Assembly (NCBI GenBank): GCA_023265235.1
Contig: JAHFUF010000076.1
Coordinates: 1 to 9,113 of the forward strand
Direction of reading: 5' to 3'
DNA length: 9,113 nucleotides
From: Blastocatellia bacterium
GTDB lineage: Bacteria > Acidobacteriota > Blastocatellia > Chloracidobacteriales > JADJPF01
The notes beneath the pieces are model-generated. The model saw only the letters and a program-made list of their open reading frames with translations, was not told where the DNA came from and did not search any database. Made by a program: the position numbers and the translations under genes. Positions 1 to 6,960 of the stretch are shown here, in pieces; the first letter of the stretch is position 1, and each line of letters starts with the position of its first letter.

Positions 1-1543
1 AGCTCAAAATCAAGTTTATGCTGGCAATCCAGAACACTATAAAGTTACTAAAACCAGAATTAAAAACGCCACACCTAAAGACTTGCAAGAAACTACCAAG
101 AAATGGCTCTCTGATGGTTCTTATGTTTTAACTGTTACTCCATTTCCTGAATTTGCTACGACTGGAACAAATGTTGATCGTAGCAAAATGCCAGACTTAG
201 GCCCTGCTCCAGAAATTACTTTCCCTGATTTACAGCGTGCTACATTATCTAATGGTGTAAAAGTTGTTTTGGCCGAGCGTCACTCAGCACCACTAATAAA
301 CTTAAACCTAGTATTAAACGCTGGTTACGCTGCTGATCCCGCTCCTGGTACTTCTGCTTTAACAATGCAAATGTTGACTGAAGGGACAAAGAAACGTTCT
401 TCATTACAAATTAGCGAGGATTTAGCTAACCTAGGTACTAATCTTTTTGCCTTTTCTGATTTGGATACTTCTAGAGTTAGTGTTGCCGCATTAAAGGCTA
501 AGCTAGACGAAAGCTTAGATATATTTGCTGATGTAGTTCTAAATGCATCTTTCCCTGAAAAAGAATTTAAACGCCTACAAAAACAACAGCTTGATGGTAT
601 AGAACAAGAAAAAGCTGAACCTCAATCTATTGCTCTAAGGTTAATGCCAGGATTAATTTATGGTAAAGATCATGCTTATGGTCAACCATTTACTGGTTCA
701 GGCACTCCTGAGTCTATTACTAGCCTATCCCAAGCTGATGTAGTTAAATTCCACCAAACTTGGTTTAAGCCAAATAACGCAACTATTGTTGTAGTTGGTG
801 ATACAACATTATCAGAAATTGTGCCTAAGCTAGAAAAATTATTAAAAGACTGGAAGTCTGGTGAAGTACCTAAGAAAAACCTTGTTACTGTAGCACAAAA
901 AGAAAAGCCTGTAGTCTATCTAGTGGATCGTCCTGGTTCACAACAATCTATAATTGTTGCTGGTCACATTTCTCTACCTAAAGCCAACCCAGATGAACTA
1001 GCTATTAACACTATGAATAATGTTTTAGGTGGTGTGTTTACTTCACGTCTTAACCTTAATTTACGTGAAGATAAGCATTGGTCATATGGTGTATTTAGTT
1101 TCTTGGCTGATGCTCAAGGTCAACGCCCATTTATAAGCATTTCTCCTGTACAAACAGATAAAACTAAAGAATCCATTGCTGAAGTAGCAAAAGAATTAAG
1201 ACAAATCTTAGACAGCAAACCTATTACCCAAGAAGAATTTGTCAAAGACCAAACCAACCAAGTGTTGGAACTTCCTGGTAGTTGGGAAACTAATAATAGG
1301 GTACTTAACTCTATATTAAACATTGTTCGTTATGGTTATGCAGATGATTACTACAAAAAGTATGCTAATGAAGTGCGTAACCTTAAGTTAGAGCAAGTAA
1401 ATGCTGCGGCTCACAAAGTGATTCAACCAGACAAACTAGTTTGGTTAATTGTTGGGGATCGTAGCAAAATAGAATCTGGTATTAGAGAACTAAACCTAGG
1501 CGAAATCAAAATTCTTGACCTAGATGGTAACCCAACCAAATAA
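1..1543 (+). CDS. M16 (insulinase/pitrilysin-like) peptidase, two-domain type, C-terminal part
   Basis: The reading frame is open to the left edge, so the gene starts outside the window; the first in-frame start-like codon (TTG at 83) is internal. 513 residues are visible. Residues 1 to about 50 look like the end of a first M16 unit. A complete second unit begins near residue 72, at the motif LSNGVKVVLAERH. In this unit the zinc motif HXXEH is lost: its place in GTSALTMQMLTEGT reads A119, M122 and Q123. The arginine and tyrosine typical of the non-catalytic partner domain are present (R349 and Y362, in SRLNLNLRE...WSYG). In bacterial two-domain M16 proteins the N-terminal unit usually carries zinc and cuts peptides, while the second unit closes the chamber. 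The missing N-terminal half probably holds HXXEH and a signal peptide for the periplasm, but neither can be seen. The gene appears to end its transcript at the REP-like hairpin 30 bp downstream. Confidence 0.93.
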   Translation, partial: AQNQVYAGNPEHYKVTKTRIKNATPKDLQETTKKWLSDGSYVLTVTPFPEFATTGTNVDRSKMPDLGPAPEITFPDLQRATLSNGVKVVLAERHSAPLINLNLVLNAGYAADPAPGTSALTMQMLTEGTKKRSSLQISEDLANLGTNLFAFSDLDTSRVSVAALKAKLDESLDIFADVVLNASFPEKEFKRLQKQQLDGIEQEKAEPQSIALRLMPGLIYGKDHAYGQPFTGSGTPESITSLSQADVVKFHQTWFKPNNATIVVVGDTTLSEIVPKLEKLLKDWKSGEVPKKNLVTVAQKEKPVVYLVDRPGSQQSIIVAGHISLPKANPDELAINTMNNVLGGVFTSRLNLNLREDKHWSYGVFSFLADAQGQRPFISISPVQTDKTKESIAEVAKELRQILDSKPITQEEFVKDQTNQVLELPGSWETNNRVLNSILNIVRYGYADDYYKKYANEVRNLKLEQVNAAAHKVIQPDKLVWLIVGDRSKIESGIRELNLGEIKILDLDGNPTK

Positions 1544-1569
1544 GTCAAAATAAATATTTCTTGTAAAAC

Positions 1570-1643
1570 TGTAGGGGCGAACCTATGTGTTCGCCCTTTT
1601 TATATTTGGAATAAGAGGGCGAACACATAGGTTCGCCCCTACA
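1570..1643. repeat. Inverted pair of REP-like palindromes (BIME-like element)
   Basis: Two 28-base arms, 1570-1597 and 1616-1643, are exact reverse complements of each other, separated by an 18-base AT-rich spacer. Each arm is itself a hairpin: an 8-bp stem GGGCGAAC/GTTCGCCC with a 6-base loop (stems 1575-1582 with 1589-1596, and 1617-1624 with 1631-1638). Each arm carries GTAG just 5' of the stem, read on its own strand (1571-1574 on +, mirrored at 1639-1642 on -). A 5' GTAG tetranucleotide next to a short palindrome, in inverted pairs, is the known layout of REP/BIME elements mobilised by RAYT (TnpA_REP) enzymes. The element is far richer in G+C than its surroundings, which suggests it arrived independently. 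No RAYT gene is in the window. Confidence 0.8.
1575..1602 (+). terminator. Probable intrinsic terminator of the M16 gene (left REP arm)
   Basis: The 8-bp stem GGGCGAAC/GTTCGCCC with a 6-base loop is followed directly by TTTTTATATTT. It lies 30 bp after the M16 stop codon, so the left palindrome can act as a Rho-independent terminator. In the full-length RNA the two arms could instead pair with each other as a 28-bp stem. Confidence 0.6.
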
Positions 1644-1678
1644 TTATAATTTCTATTTTTTAAGCGTTCATAGGGTTA

Positions 1679-1707
1679 TTGATTAAAAGTATTAATTATG
1701 TTATCTA
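1679..1707 (+). promoter_or_regulatory. Weak candidate sigma70-like promoter for the AGPS-like/glpD operon
   Basis: TTGATT (1679-1684) and TATCTA (1702-1707) are separated by 17 bases and lie 38 bases before the ATG at 1746. The match to the -35/-10 consensus is partial (4/6 and 3/6), and the region is AT-rich, so this may be chance. Its position between the REP-like pair and the operon is where a promoter would be expected. Confidence 0.22.
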
Positions 1708-1745
1708 AAGGAAACTTAATATTTTAACCATTGCGAGCCAAAAAT

Positions 1746-3404
1746 ATGTCAAAAGAACAAGAACTAAAGTGGTATGGCTGGGGATTAGCAAGTAAAAACT
1801 TTGATTTAAGTCGTCGCCATAACTTTTGGCCGTTCCTGCGTGAAAAACTTCAGTTAACTAGTAATGAAACCTTACTCCCAGTCAATCTATCTGACATAAA
1901 ACTTTCTTCTTCAAATTCAACCCTATCAGCAAAGTTTGAGGTTCTTTTAGGAGTAAATGCTGTTCGTCGTGATGATTTAATCCGAATTACTCATGCAATG
2001 GGAAAAAGCTATTTAGACTTAATTCGCATTCGCAAAGGTCTGATTCAAAATCCACCAGATTTTGTGCTTTACCCAAAAACAGAGGCTCAAGTGCTAGAGA
2101 TTTTACAGCTAGCCAGCGACTTAAAAATAGCTGTAATTCCTTTTGGAGGTGGTACTAGCGTAGTTGGTGGAGTAGAAGCCTTAAAAGATTCTGGCCATAT
2201 AGCTGCAATAAGCCTAGATCTTAGTCAACTTAACCAAGTAGTAAGTATTGATGAAATCTCTTTACTAGCTACTATTGAAGCAGGAATGTTAGGCCCCGCT
2301 CTAGAAAACGCTTTACAGGCTCGTGGTTATACTCTAGGCCATTACCCACAATCTTTTGAGTTTTCTTCTCTAGGAGGTTGGATTGCCGCGCGTTCTGCTG
2401 GTCAACAATCCAATAAATATGGCCGTGTAGAAGATATGGTATCAAGCCTTACTATTGCTAACCCAATAGAGATAATTACTACACTAGATGCTCCTGCTTC
2501 TGCCGCCGGGCCATCTATTAAGCAATTATTAATTGGTAGTGAAGGCTTATTTGGAGTAATCACAAAAGCCAAAATGCGTATTCATAAACTGCCTACGATA
2601 AAAAACTATCGTGGGTTACTTTTCAAAGATTTTCTTTCAGGCGCTCAAGCCATTCGCACCATTATCCAATCAGGCTTAGAGCCTACTACCATTAGACTTT
2701 CTGATGAACTAGAAACAGGAGCATTTATGAAAATGCGCCCTGAGTCAGAATCAATGTTAGAAAATGCCTTGTCTAGCTCTGTTAAATGGTACTTAAAAAA
2801 TCGTGGCTATAGCGAGTCTCCTGCTTTAATGATTCTAGGATTTGAAGCTAATGATAATAGCGTAAAAAAAGAAGTGAAGACGGCTCTAGAGGTTTGTAAA
2901 CAATTTGATGGAATGGATTTAGGTACAAGAGTTGGTCAGCATTGGTATAAAGACCGGTTCGCGCTTCCCTACCTGCGCGATACTTTACTTGATCATATGA
3001 TAATGCTTGATACACTGGAAACGGCTACTACTTGGAGTAATTTTTCTAACCTTTATAAAGCAGTACAAAAAGCCTTAATTGATTCAATTCAAAGCTTTGG
3101 TTTTTCACCAATGGTTTTTTGTCATATTTCTCATAGCTATCACGATGGTGCGTCGCTTTATTTTACGCTTATGGCTAAACAAGCAAAAGACGCTGAAACA
3201 GAGCAATGGCAAGGGGTGAAAAAGGCTGCATCTGACGCAATTCTAGCTAATGGCGGGACAATCTCTCATCACCATGGCGTAGGTCGTGACCATGCCCCCT
3301 GGGCACAACGTGAACACGGCAAGCTTGCAATTGCAGCATTAAATAGCGTGAAACAGGTTTTTGACCCTCAAGGAATACTCAATCCAGGGAAACTAATAAA
3401 ATGA
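1746..3404 (+). CDS. AGPS-like FAD-binding oxidase (alkyldihydroxyacetonephosphate synthase family)
   Basis: A 552-residue flavoprotein. I chose ATG 1746 over the upstream in-frame TTG at 1731: it gives the N-terminus MSKEQELKWYGWG, resembling the KWWGWG start common in bacterial AGPS-like proteins. The ribosome site is poor (GAG at 1735-1737). A PCMH-type FAD domain follows, with PPDFVLYPKTEAQV and the glycine-rich IPFGGGTSVVGGVE near residues 100-145. The C-terminal substrate-domain signatures are also present: SHSYHDGASLYFT with the conserved Tyr, the triple histidine H508-H510 in HHHGVGRDH, and the ending FDPQGILNPGKL. In eukaryotes and Myxococcus this family exchanges the acyl chain of acyl-DHAP for a fatty alcohol, the first ether-lipid step. 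Related bacterial members may instead oxidise 2-hydroxyacids such as D-lactate or glycolate. The HHH motif and the overlap with glpD favour the DHAP substrate, but this remains inference. Confidence 0.88.
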   Translation: MSKEQELKWYGWGLASKNFDLSRRHNFWPFLREKLQLTSNETLLPVNLSDIKLSSSNSTLSAKFEVLLGVNAVRRDDLIRITHAMGKSYLDLIRIRKGLIQNPPDFVLYPKTEAQVLEILQLASDLKIAVIPFGGGTSVVGGVEALKDSGHIAAISLDLSQLNQVVSIDEISLLATIEAGMLGPALENALQARGYTLGHYPQSFEFSSLGGWIAARSAGQQSNKYGRVEDMVSSLTIANPIEIITTLDAPASAAGPSIKQLLIGSEGLFGVITKAKMRIHKLPTIKNYRGLLFKDFLSGAQAIRTIIQSGLEPTTIRLSDELETGAFMKMRPESESMLENALSSSVKWYLKNRGYSESPALMILGFEANDNSVKKEVKTALEVCKQFDGMDLGTRVGQHWYKDRFALPYLRDTLLDHMIMLDTLETATTWSNFSNLYKAVQKALIDSIQSFGFSPMVFCHISHSYHDGASLYFTLMAKQAKDAETEQWQGVKKAASDAILANGGTISHHHGVGRDHAPWAQREHGKLAIAALNSVKQVFDPQGILNPGKLIK

Positions 3405-5056
3405 CAAAGTTAGCACTTGAGCCAAGAGATATAGCAATAAAAAAACTACAACAAGAGACTTTTGATATCCTAATCATAGGCGGCGGAATAACTGGTGTTG
3501 GTGCCGCTCAAGATGCTGCATCTAGAGGGCTAAAGGTAGCTTTAATTGAGCGAGGGGATTATGCAATTGGGACTTCTAGTCGTTCCTCAAAGCTTATTCA
3601 TGGTGGACTACGCTATCTTGCTCAAGGTAATTTTCGTGTTACTTATGAATCTTGTGCTGAAAGAGCATTACTGCAAGAATTAGCCCCTCATTTAGTAAAA
3701 CCTCTGTCTTTTTTAGTTCCTGTTTATCGTTGGGGGCATGGATTAATGGTTTTTGCTGGCCTCTGGCTTTATGATATTGTCTCTTTAGTAAAAAACTCTA
3801 AGTTTCATAGAAGGGTTAGTGCAAAAAAAGCCTGTCAAATGGTGCCTATGTTACTAAGCGAAGGGCTACATTTAGGTTTTATTTATCAGGACTGCCAAAC
3901 CAATGATGCAAGGCTTGTAATAGAAGTAACAAAATCTGCCGCTAGCTACAATGCTACTTGCTGTAATTACATAGAAGCCATAGACTTAATTAAAGAACGA
4001 AATTTTGTTGTTGGAGCAAAAGCTAAGGATTTAATCAATAACCAAGAGGTTTCAATTCGTGCTAAACAAGTAATAAACGCTACTGGAGTTTGGCTAGATA
4101 AAATGTGCCAAGTCGATGAACCTCAAACAAATAGCAAGGTTCGTCCAGCTAAAGGTGTTCATATTACTATAGCTCGTTCACGTATTCCTTCAGAACAAGC
4201 ACTGCTTTTTGAATCAGCTTATAATGATGGTCGGTCACTGTTTTTTATCCCTTGGTACGAGGGGGTTATTATTGGTACAACGGACACAGACTTCAACGGT
4301 AGTATTGATTCTCCAGTTGCCTCTTCTGAAGATATTAAATACATTATTGAATCAACAAACAGAGTCTTTCCTATGGCTAAACTTACTAGTCAAGACATTC
4401 TAAGTAGCTATGCAGGACTACGCCCGCTTATTGATGAAGGCAGCAAATCGACCAAAGATATTTCCCGTGAACACCGTATATTTGAAAGTGACTCAGGATT
4501 AATTTCTATTGCTGGAGGTAAATTAACTACCTACAGGTTAATGGCTAATCAATTGATGAGTTTTGTTATTACGAACATGAAAACACGTAAGCTGGTTCAA
4601 GATGTTAAAGAGACTATTACTGATAAACTATTTTTAAGTGGGTTTACTTCTGAGCAAACTTTGGAGTCTGTCCAGATGCAAATACGTGCTAAGGCTGAAA
4701 AACTAGGACTAGACAAAACTATAGCGGATCATTTAGTAGAAGATTATGGTACTAATGCTGAAGAAGTGTTAAAGATTGTTACTGAAAAACCTAGTTTGTT
4801 TGCTCGTCTAACTCCAAAGCTTCCCTTTATCCAAGCAGAAGTCGTTTATTGTATTCGTGCTGAGCAAGCAACACGCTTGGATGATTTTTTGGTTCGTCGT
4901 ACTCGCATAGCTTTTCTTAGTGCTGATCAGGGATTAAGTGTTGCTCCTAGTGTAGCTAAGCTTATGAGCCAAGAACTTAACTGGCCACAAGATAAGATAG
5001 AAACAGAGTTACATCGTTATCAGGAAACCTTTGCTACACAATACCAAATTAACTAA
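3401..5056 (+). CDS. glpD: FAD-dependent glycerol-3-phosphate dehydrogenase (aerobic GlpD type)
   Basis: A 551-residue enzyme that oxidises sn-glycerol-3-phosphate to DHAP at the inner membrane and passes electrons to quinone. The N-terminal Rossmann FAD motif is GGGITGVGAAQDAASRG (residues 27-43), followed by the family signature GTSSRSSKLIHGGLRYL (57-73). The DAO-domain end motifs AGLRPL (around residue 341) and GGKLTTYR (372-379) are intact. A C-terminal DAO_C helical domain fills roughly 410-540. The length is close to Bacillus GlpD and longer than the E. coli enzyme. The ATG overlaps the upstream stop as ATGA, and an AGGGA ribosome site (3386-3390) lies inside the upstream gene, so translation is probably coupled. 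Producing DHAP next to an AGPS-like enzyme suggests a role in lipid precursor supply or glycerol use. No glpK, glpF or acyltransferase is visible nearby. Confidence 0.95.
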   Translation: MTKLALEPRDIAIKKLQQETFDILIIGGGITGVGAAQDAASRGLKVALIERGDYAIGTSSRSSKLIHGGLRYLAQGNFRVTYESCAERALLQELAPHLVKPLSFLVPVYRWGHGLMVFAGLWLYDIVSLVKNSKFHRRVSAKKACQMVPMLLSEGLHLGFIYQDCQTNDARLVIEVTKSAASYNATCCNYIEAIDLIKERNFVVGAKAKDLINNQEVSIRAKQVINATGVWLDKMCQVDEPQTNSKVRPAKGVHITIARSRIPSEQALLFESAYNDGRSLFFIPWYEGVIIGTTDTDFNGSIDSPVASSEDIKYIIESTNRVFPMAKLTSQDILSSYAGLRPLIDEGSKSTKDISREHRIFESDSGLISIAGGKLTTYRLMANQLMSFVITNMKTRKLVQDVKETITDKLFLSGFTSEQTLESVQMQIRAKAEKLGLDKTIADHLVEDYGTNAEEVLKIVTEKPSLFARLTPKLPFIQAEVVYCIRAEQATRLDDFLVRRTRIAFLSADQGLSVAPSVAKLMSQELNWPQDKIETELHRYQETFATQYQIN

Positions 5057-5075
5057 ATTAACTAAATTAACTAAA
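5046..5075 (+). repeat. 9-bp tandem repeat spanning the glpD stop codon
   Basis: AAATTAACT is present three times in a row (5046-5072), followed by AAA. The unit is a multiple of three, so the glpD reading frame meets TAA three times (5054, 5063 and 5072). Gain or loss of a unit would not change the protein. Slipped-strand duplication is the likely origin. Confidence 0.85.
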
Positions 5076-5097
5076 CCCTAATTTTAGTCATACAATG

Positions 5098-5135
5098 CAT
5101 AAAGGTTGGCGATTTAATAATCACCAACCTTTATG
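5098..5135. terminator. Hairpin between convergent genes, candidate bidirectional terminator
   Basis: A 12-bp perfect stem, CATAAAGGTTGG (5098-5109) with CCAACCTTTATG (5124-5135), continues past one C/A mismatch into GATT/AATC, with a 4-base TAAT loop. It sits between the ends of glpD (+) and the di-heme oxidoreductase gene (-). There is no immediate T-run on either side, so it may act as an RNA 3'-end stabiliser or an imperfect terminator. Confidence 0.55.
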
Positions 5136-5186
5136 AGTTATAGGGAAATTTAGTTTTTAATTTTCATAAATCATATGTTTACAAAC

Positions 5187-5199
5187 ACTCTCTAAGAGT
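5187..5199 (-). terminator. Small hairpin after the di-heme oxidoreductase stop codon
   Basis: ACTCT and AGAGT form a 5-bp stem with a 3-base loop, starting 5 bases after the stop codon on the minus strand and followed by GTTTGT. It is too short to be a convincing terminator alone and may be chance. Confidence 0.2.
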
Positions 5200-5204
5200 C
5201 TGCC

Positions 5205-6425
5205 TTACAATGATCTAAGAAATGTAGAAAGCTGATTTTTTTGCGTTGAGCTAAGTGTCAAATAAAGTAGGGTTACTGCTGTAGCTTCTCCACGATGACG
5301 TAAAATAGTATCGTTAAAGGTAAGTGCTTCACCATCATGCATTAAACGGCTACGTGAACGTACTCCCCATAGAGGAGGTGTTCTTAATTTGTTTCTTGTT
5401 GAAGGCCCACCATTTTGCACAATACCATCACCTGTGCCAACATCATGCAACAAAAAGTCGCTAAATGGATGGATGACTTTATTACCTAATGCTGCTGGTA
5501 CAGTGAATTGACCAGCATTAATTACTGTTCCTACAGGAGCAGTAGTGATATTGCGAACATGGCAAATAGCACAACCAATTTGATCAAAGATCTGTGAACC
5601 GGCCCGAGCATCAGCAGTTGCAGCTAATTGTGTATCGCGTGGAGGTACTTTAGATGCTCTCATAAAGCGAGCAAAAGCAATTATATCGTCTCCATCATCT
5701 TCAGGATCAGCAACTGTGTCAAAGGCTGCAATAGAATTACCATTGGAAGTATTTTCTGTTGGTTGTAAAGGACTAGTGATACCCATTTCATTTAAATAAG
5801 CATCAGCAGCAAATGATATAAGGCTAGCATGTTGATTTTTCCAACCAAAACGTGCTACACGCAATGCATTATTGGCTTCTAGCACAGGCACACGAATAAC
5901 TTCGCCTCTAATTAATCCAATACTTTGTATTGGTTGTTGTTGTGAAATAGCAATAAGGGTATTGTCTGAAATTGCTTCAACAAAACCATCTCCTAAAACA
6001 TTAAGGGAACTACGAAATGTACGGACATTATTACTATCAGCTACACGTTCTTGAATAGAAGGATCAATAGCGCGATCGTTAATAAGTGACCCTCCGGCAG
6101 CTTCTGTAAAGTTGACACCATCAAAGCGGCCTGCACGCAGTTCTGTAATCTGACTAATAGCCCCCGTAACAGGGTTTTGATGACATTCGCCACAGGATTG
6201 AGCGTTATAAACAGGGCCTAACCCATCAGCAATAAATTCTTGTTCTGCAAAAGTATCTCTATCTGCTTCAAAAGTGGCTTGTGGAACTAAACCATTGGTT
6301 TGATTGTCAAACGCTGCAGGTGCTTCAGTAGGACCAGATTGACCTTCTACCTTATAAGTAACCACATTGATCAAAACACAAATTACTACAAAGAACCCTA
6401 AAACATAAACTTTCAATGACTTCAT
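5205..6425 (-). CDS. Secreted di-heme oxidoreductase (DHOR / DUF1111-like c-type cytochrome)
   Basis: A 406-residue protein with a hydrophobic N-terminal signal or anchor (about residues 4-23), so it acts outside the cytoplasm. Two covalent heme-c motifs are visible: CGECH (78-82) and CAICH (285-289). The C-terminal block is typical of the DHOR family, a relative of bacterial di-heme cytochrome c peroxidases: FLLHDVG (324-330, with H327), RTPPLWGVRSRSRLMHDGEAL (348-368, with H363) and ILRHRGEA. Possible roles are hydroperoxide reduction or thiol/other substrate oxidation; the true substrate of this family is poorly known. The start has a good AAGGAG site 8 bases upstream (rc of 6431-6438). 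It is a single-gene transcript, divergent from the PDZ gene across a 535-bp region and convergent with glpD. No imelysin or cytochrome partner gene, often found with this family, is next to it. Confidence 0.88.
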   Translation of the reverse strand: MKSLKVYVLGFFVVICVLINVVTYKVEGQSGPTEAPAAFDNQTNGLVPQATFEADRDTFAEQEFIADGLGPVYNAQSCGECHQNPVTGAISQITELRAGRFDGVNFTEAAGGSLINDRAIDPSIQERVADSNNVRTFRSSLNVLGDGFVEAISDNTLIAISQQQPIQSIGLIRGEVIRVPVLEANNALRVARFGWKNQHASLISFAADAYLNEMGITSPLQPTENTSNGNSIAAFDTVADPEDDGDDIIAFARFMRASKVPPRDTQLAATADARAGSQIFDQIGCAICHVRNITTAPVGTVINAGQFTVPAALGNKVIHPFSDFLLHDVGTGDGIVQNGGPSTRNKLRTPPLWGVRSRSRLMHDGEALTFNDTILRHRGEATAVTLLYLTLSSTQKNQLSTFLRSL

Positions 6426-6499
6426 TGTTTTCTCCTTAGATTAGCTTAGCTTAAAAAGTTTTTAGAATTTTAAGAGAAATATTTTGGCAAAAAAACATC

Positions 6500-6515
6500 T
6501 GCCATGCTTATGGCA
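6500..6515. repeat. Short perfect hairpin upstream of the cytochrome gene
   Basis: TGCCAT (6500-6505) and ATGGCA (6510-6515) form a 6-bp stem with a 4-base loop. An overlapping alternative, CTTAT/ATAAG, competes with it. It lies about 75-90 bases before the cytochrome start and could be an operator or a leader-RNA hairpin. Confidence 0.4.
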
Positions 6516-6540
6516 TAAGACTTTTAGCACAAAAGTTCAA

Positions 6541-6573
6541 AACACTTTTTCAATACTGAAAAAGGCAAGTGTT
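6541..6573. repeat. Bulged hairpin in the divergent intergenic region
   Basis: The inner stem TTTTTCA (6546-6552) with TGAAAAA (6557-6563) closes a 4-base loop. The outer stem AACAC (6541-6545) with GTGTT (6569-6573) adds 5 bp across a 5-base bulge. Direction is unclear. There is no T-run, so it is not an intrinsic terminator. Confidence 0.4.
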
Positions 6574-6575
6574 GT

Positions 6576-6845
6576 TAAGTAATTTGACGAGGTAATACTA
6601 GCTTACTACTTACAAGTTTTTATGTTGGGGCGGTTTACAGCTTTTGTTGGTAAATTATATTTTAAGTCAAACAGTCAAACTTGGAAATATAAAAATACTT
6701 AAGCTATATATCATATTACTTAGTGCTAATGAATAGAGATAGGGATTATATAAACTCATACTAGTGCATTCTAGGTAGGTGCTCATTAAAAGTAAATACT
6801 TAGTACCGGGTAGTTTCTAAGTAGCTACTTATATAAATTTAAGTA
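6576..6845. promoter_or_regulatory. Cluster of eight TACTTA/TAAGTA motifs, candidate operator array
   Basis: TACTTA starts at 6607, 6696, 6717, 6797 and 6826; its reverse complement TAAGTA starts at 6576, 6818 and 6840. For a region of this composition a random 6-mer of this type would be expected roughly once over both strands of the whole intergenic stretch. Two pairs are exactly 21 bp apart (6696/6717 and 6797/6818) and one pair is 31 bp apart, close to two and three helical turns. This could be a binding array for a regulator of the divergent genes. No regulator gene is in the window. Confidence 0.35.
6818..6831. promoter_or_regulatory. 14-bp perfect palindrome, candidate operator
   Basis: TAAGTAGCTACTTA is an exact palindrome built from two head-to-head copies of the TACTTA motif. 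A second 12-bp palindrome, ATTTATATAAAT, follows at 6849-6860. The pair lies 100-145 bases before the PDZ gene start, a plausible promoter or operator position. A dimeric repressor or activator site is possible. Confidence 0.35.
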
Positions 6846-6960
6846 AACATTTATATAAATGCTGGTGATACTCTTTAGGCATTTTGCGGAACTTTTAAGC
6901 TTTTTCTTCGTGAAAACTAACCAAACCCCAAAAAATAATTAAAGTGTTAAGGAGAGTCTT

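Larger units (their letters stand above)
6426..6960. other. 535-bp gene-free divergent intergenic region
   Basis: This very AT-rich stretch separates two divergently transcribed secreted-protein genes and must hold both promoters and both ribosome sites (rc of 6431-6438 for the cytochrome; AAGGAGAG at 6949-6956 for the PDZ gene). I found no supportable ORF. The best, 26 codons from ATG 6622, has no ribosome site. I see no clean -35/-10 pair. What it does hold is two hairpins (6500-6515 and 6541-6573), a tandem 8-bp repeat AGTCAAAC (6665-6672, 6673-6680), a direct repeat TTATATAAAT (6829-6838, 6851-6860) and a dense set of TACTTA motifs. It matches no riboswitch I know. Confidence 0.7.

Noticed and set aside
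1120..1323. 67-codon open frame on the minus strand inside the M16 gene
   Set aside because: It lies fully inside a well-supported gene on the other strand, has no ribosome site and no family features.
1570..1643. Possible insertion-sequence end or attachment site
   Set aside because: No transposase, target duplication or matching second end is visible. The GTAG palindromes fit a REP-type pair better.
4209..4403. 64-codon plus-strand frame inside glpD
   Set aside because: It is an out-of-frame shadow of the conserved GlpD coding sequence.
5872..6054. 60-codon plus-strand frame inside the di-heme oxidoreductase gene
   Set aside because: It is antisense to a conserved coding sequence, with no start signals of its own.
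6622..6702. 26-codon ORF in the divergent intergenic region
   Set aside because: It has no ribosome site and no recognisable features; chance ORFs of this size are common.
6426..6960. Possible riboswitch or small RNA
   Set aside because: There are hairpins, but no known aptamer core and no terminator inside the region, so I could not support an RNA gene.
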